Origin: UBA7805 sp036146215
GTDB lineage: Bacteria; Planctomycetota; Planctomycetia; Pirellulales; UBA7805
Reading direction: 5' to 3'
DNA: 7,976 nucleotides
Assembly: GCA_036146215.1 (NCBI GenBank)
Contig: JAYYJN010000214.1
Coordinates: forward strand, 1 to 7,976
Below are positions 6,981 to 7,976 of this stretch, in pieces. Positions within the stretch are counted from its first letter, which is position 1. Every line of letters begins with the position of its first letter. The translations under genes and the position numbers were made by a program. The notes beneath the pieces are model-generated. The model was not told where the DNA came from. It ran no database searches and worked only from the letters and a program-made list of their open reading frames with translations.

Positions 6981-7436
6981 TTAACAGCGGTAACTGGTCA
7001 CTACGATATCACCGCACTTTTTAATCACGACCTTGACTTTGAAGCCGCAACACCACTTGTAAACGACCACACCCTTGCAGCAAACGCCGCAGCGATCTGT
7101 GACGCAGGGCTCTCCCTTGCAGCACGCTGGCAAGCAGATCGGAATGTCGTAGCAGGTTTTGCAGCAGCAGGGATCATCGACCTTGAGTGTTGTCTCGATC
7201 GGGGGATCGCATCCGCAGCAAACCTTACGACAGCGACCACGCTGACGATAGGTAATGCACGGCTCGGGACAACAGGCCGCTTTTTCTTCTTCACATTCCT
7301 TTGCCTCTGGTGCTTCTTCTGCAGCAGAGGTCGCACTTTTTTCGTGCCCACCCTCTGCGGCATCGGCCGTCGCCGACACGGCGAACAAGCTCACTGCAAA
7401 CAGCATCAAGGGCAACAAGATCCAATTGGTTTTCAT
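6981..7436 (-). CDS. Secreted cysteine-rich small protein
   Basis: A 151-aa exported protein with no recognised domain. Residues 1-26 are a signal peptide: MKTNW, hydrophobic core 6-21, and a cleavage site near 'ATA-D' (24/25) or 'ADA-A' (26/27). An acidic, alanine-rich linker (27-54) leads into a domain with 22 of the protein's 23 cysteines after residue 54, including CC pairs at 55, 73, 105, 119 and 129 and a CCC at 90-92. Steps between them are 10-18 residues, so the domain looks built from degenerate repeats; the last residue is also Cys. Disulfide cross-linked envelope or cell-wall protein, or metal binding, are both plausible; planctomycete walls are known to be rich in cysteine proteins. 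The frame stays open to 7601, but the signal peptide and a GAGGAGAG site (7447-7454) fix the start at 7436. A terminator follows the stop. Confidence 0.85.
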   Translation of the reverse strand: MKTNWILLPLMLFAVSLFAVSATADAAEGGHEKSATSAAEEAPEAKECEEEKAACCPEPCITYRQRGRCRKVCCGCDPPIETTLKVDDPCCCKTCYDIPICLPACCKGEPCVTDRCGVCCKGVVVYKWCCGFKVKVVIKKCGDIVVTSYRC

Positions 7437-7440
7437 AACA

Positions 7441-7542
7441 GATACACTCTCCTCACGGGGTAAGGCAACGCGACCGTGCGTTGCGCGGCGGGAATGGGGG
7501 GCTGTCGCACCCCCCGATTGTTTCGTTGCCGTAGAGTGTATC
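7441..7542 (-). promoter_or_regulatory. Structured 5' leader of the cysteine-rich gene with alternative pairings
   Basis: Read as minus-strand RNA, the arm at 7542-7533 (GATACACTCT) is perfectly complementary to 7450-7441 (10 bp). Two nt further in, 7530-7524 (GGCAACG) is complementary to 7470-7464 (7 bp). Together they would enclose a G6/C6 hairpin (7515-7510 with 7501-7496, 8-nt loop). The same 7471-7464 segment also forms a local 7-bp hairpin with 7484-7478 (GCAACGC/GCGTTGC, 6-nt loop), so the two folds exclude each other. The long-range fold pairs part of the ribosome binding region (7447-7450) and the spacer before ATG 7436. This looks like a translation-controlling leader; no known riboswitch class is recognised. 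A 102-bp element with 10-bp terminal inverted repeats is an alternative, but no target duplication is seen. Confidence 0.5.
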
Positions 7543-7557
7543 CCAACTAAATCGCCT

Positions 7558-7585
7558 TGTTTACCCCACCCGTAAAGTCGCACAA
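7558..7585 (-). promoter_or_regulatory. Weak candidate promoter for the cysteine-rich gene
   Basis: On the minus strand TTGTGC (7585-7580) and TAAACA (7563-7558) are 16 bp apart, with 3-4 of 6 matches each to the sigma-70 consensus. Initiation near 7551 would give a leader of about 115 nt containing the complete structured region. Its position is apt but the hexamers are poor. Confidence 0.2.
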
Positions 7586-7743
7586 ATAACCAAGGCATCA
7601 CGCATATACGCCTGTTGATCTCATTTGCGCGCAGGCAAGTAATCTACCCAGTTTTACTCGGCGACAATGCGAGCATTAAGACAATGGGTACACATGGGGA
7701 ATGGGGTGGTTTGCCAGAGCAGCAATCCATCGAATGACCCCTT

Positions 7744-7759
7744 CTCTCTGGCTCTCTGG
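7744..7759. repeat. 8-bp tandem duplication
   Basis: CTCTCTGG occurs twice head to tail (7744-7751, 7752-7759). It lies in the non-coding stretch; slippage is the simplest explanation. Confidence 0.5.
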
Positions 7760-7878
7760 CCATTCGAAATGGCGAAACCGATCGATTCTCGACGCTCAAA
7801 ACCGCACAAACGCGTCGTTTATGGAGCATTAAACACGAATTCTTCATAAAAAATCGACAGCTATTCTTTGAAGGCTCG

Positions 7879-7899
7879 CGGTAAATTTTACCGATTATA
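7879..7899 (-). promoter_or_regulatory. TATAAT with abutting 15-bp palindrome (candidate promoter/operator)
   Basis: On the minus strand a perfect TATAAT (7899-7894) runs directly into CGGTAAAATTTACCG (7893-7879), an inverted repeat of two 7-bp arms around one central base. The palindrome would cover the transcription start, a usual place for a repressor site. No -35 hexamer is found 16-18 bp upstream. The next minus-strand gene start (7436) is about 450 nt away. Binding factor unknown. Confidence 0.3.
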
Positions 7900-7910
7900 C
7901 CGTTTGTAGC

Positions 7911-7937
7911 GATTGTGCTGATTGTGCTGATTCGTGG
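7911..7937. repeat. 9-bp tandem repeat GATTGTGCT (two exact copies plus a partial third)
   Basis: GATTGTGCT is at 7911-7919 and 7920-7928, followed by GATTCGTGG (7929-7937), which matches in 7 of 9 positions. It ends 11 bp upstream of the minus-strand TATAAT, where an activator of that promoter would bind. The 9-bp period does not match the 11-bp period of Pho boxes. Confidence 0.5.
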
Positions 7938-7976
7938 GCACTGCCAGCAAACACCGCGAAACAAATACCCCAGAAA

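Larger units (their letters stand above)
7543..7976. other. Non-coding stretch upstream of the cysteine-rich gene
   Basis: No convincing gene is seen on either strand. The open frames here lack ATG starts with a ribosome binding site, and their products are a mixture of charged and aromatic residues with no domain, signal peptide or membrane pattern. The stretch becomes A+T-rich after about 7820. It holds a 9-bp repeat GAGCATTAA (7671-7679 and 7824-7832), a short palindrome AATGC-GA-GCATT (7666-7677), and the promoter-like cluster near 7880-7937. It probably carries regulatory DNA for the cysteine-rich gene and for a gene beyond the right edge. Confidence 0.5.

Noticed and set aside
7441..7542. 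The 10-bp inverted repeat pair as ends of a miniature transposable element
   Set aside because: No target-site duplication flanks it, and the interior pairings plus its position right before a start codon fit an RNA leader better. A genome search for further copies would decide.
7437..7601. In-frame upstream extension of the cysteine-rich protein to 206 aa
   Set aside because: It would place the signal peptide in the middle of the protein and translate the structured leader and the ribosome binding site of the ATG at 7436.
7644..7964. 106-aa minus-strand open frame near the right edge
   Set aside because: It needs a TTG start without a ribosome binding site and translates through the 9-bp tandem repeat and palindrome. 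The product shows no domain, signal or membrane pattern.

Overview
The window holds a phosphate-starvation (Pho) locus on the + strand, followed by two small minus-strand genes unrelated to it in sequence. The moderate G+C content, weak or absent Shine-Dalgarno sites at several genes, a PstS of the 'YGPGTDSGTFDYF' subgroup, and a secreted, extremely cysteine-rich small protein together suggest a planctomycete of the Pirellula/Rhodopirellula kind. That assignment is an inference from style; no rRNA or marker gene is present.

Region 1 (1-6424, + strand) reads phoR (5' end outside the window) - pstS - pstC - pstA - pstB - phoU - phoB. PhoR is the sensor histidine kinase. PstS is a phosphate-binding lipoprotein, PstC and PstA are the permease pair, and PstB is the ATPase. 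PhoU couples transporter state to the kinase, and PhoB is the DNA-binding response regulator. pstS/pstC and pstC/pstA overlap by 4 nt. pstB/phoU are 6 nt apart and phoU/phoB 25 nt apart, so pstS to phoB looks like one transcription unit. A 180-bp gap between phoR and pstS holds a candidate Pho box and -10, which would give feedback control. The sensor and regulator lie at opposite ends of the cluster instead of side by side.

Region 2 (6425-7436, minus strand, convergent with phoB) has a small three-helix membrane protein of unknown function (6559-6897) and a secreted 151-aa protein with 23 cysteines (6981-7436). A strong intrinsic terminator (6910-6951) ends the cysteine-rich gene's transcript only 12 nt before the start codon of the membrane-protein gene.

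Region 3 (7437-7976) has no convincing gene. It holds the 5' leader of the cysteine-rich gene, which has nested long-range complementarity (10 bp + 7 bp) and a competing local hairpin next to the ribosome binding site. This is a candidate RNA switch and the least ordinary signal in the window. Near the right edge are a TATAAT, an abutting 15-bp palindrome and a 9-bp tandem repeat that may be a promoter/operator cluster. I see no mobile element, CRISPR array, tRNA or rRNA.
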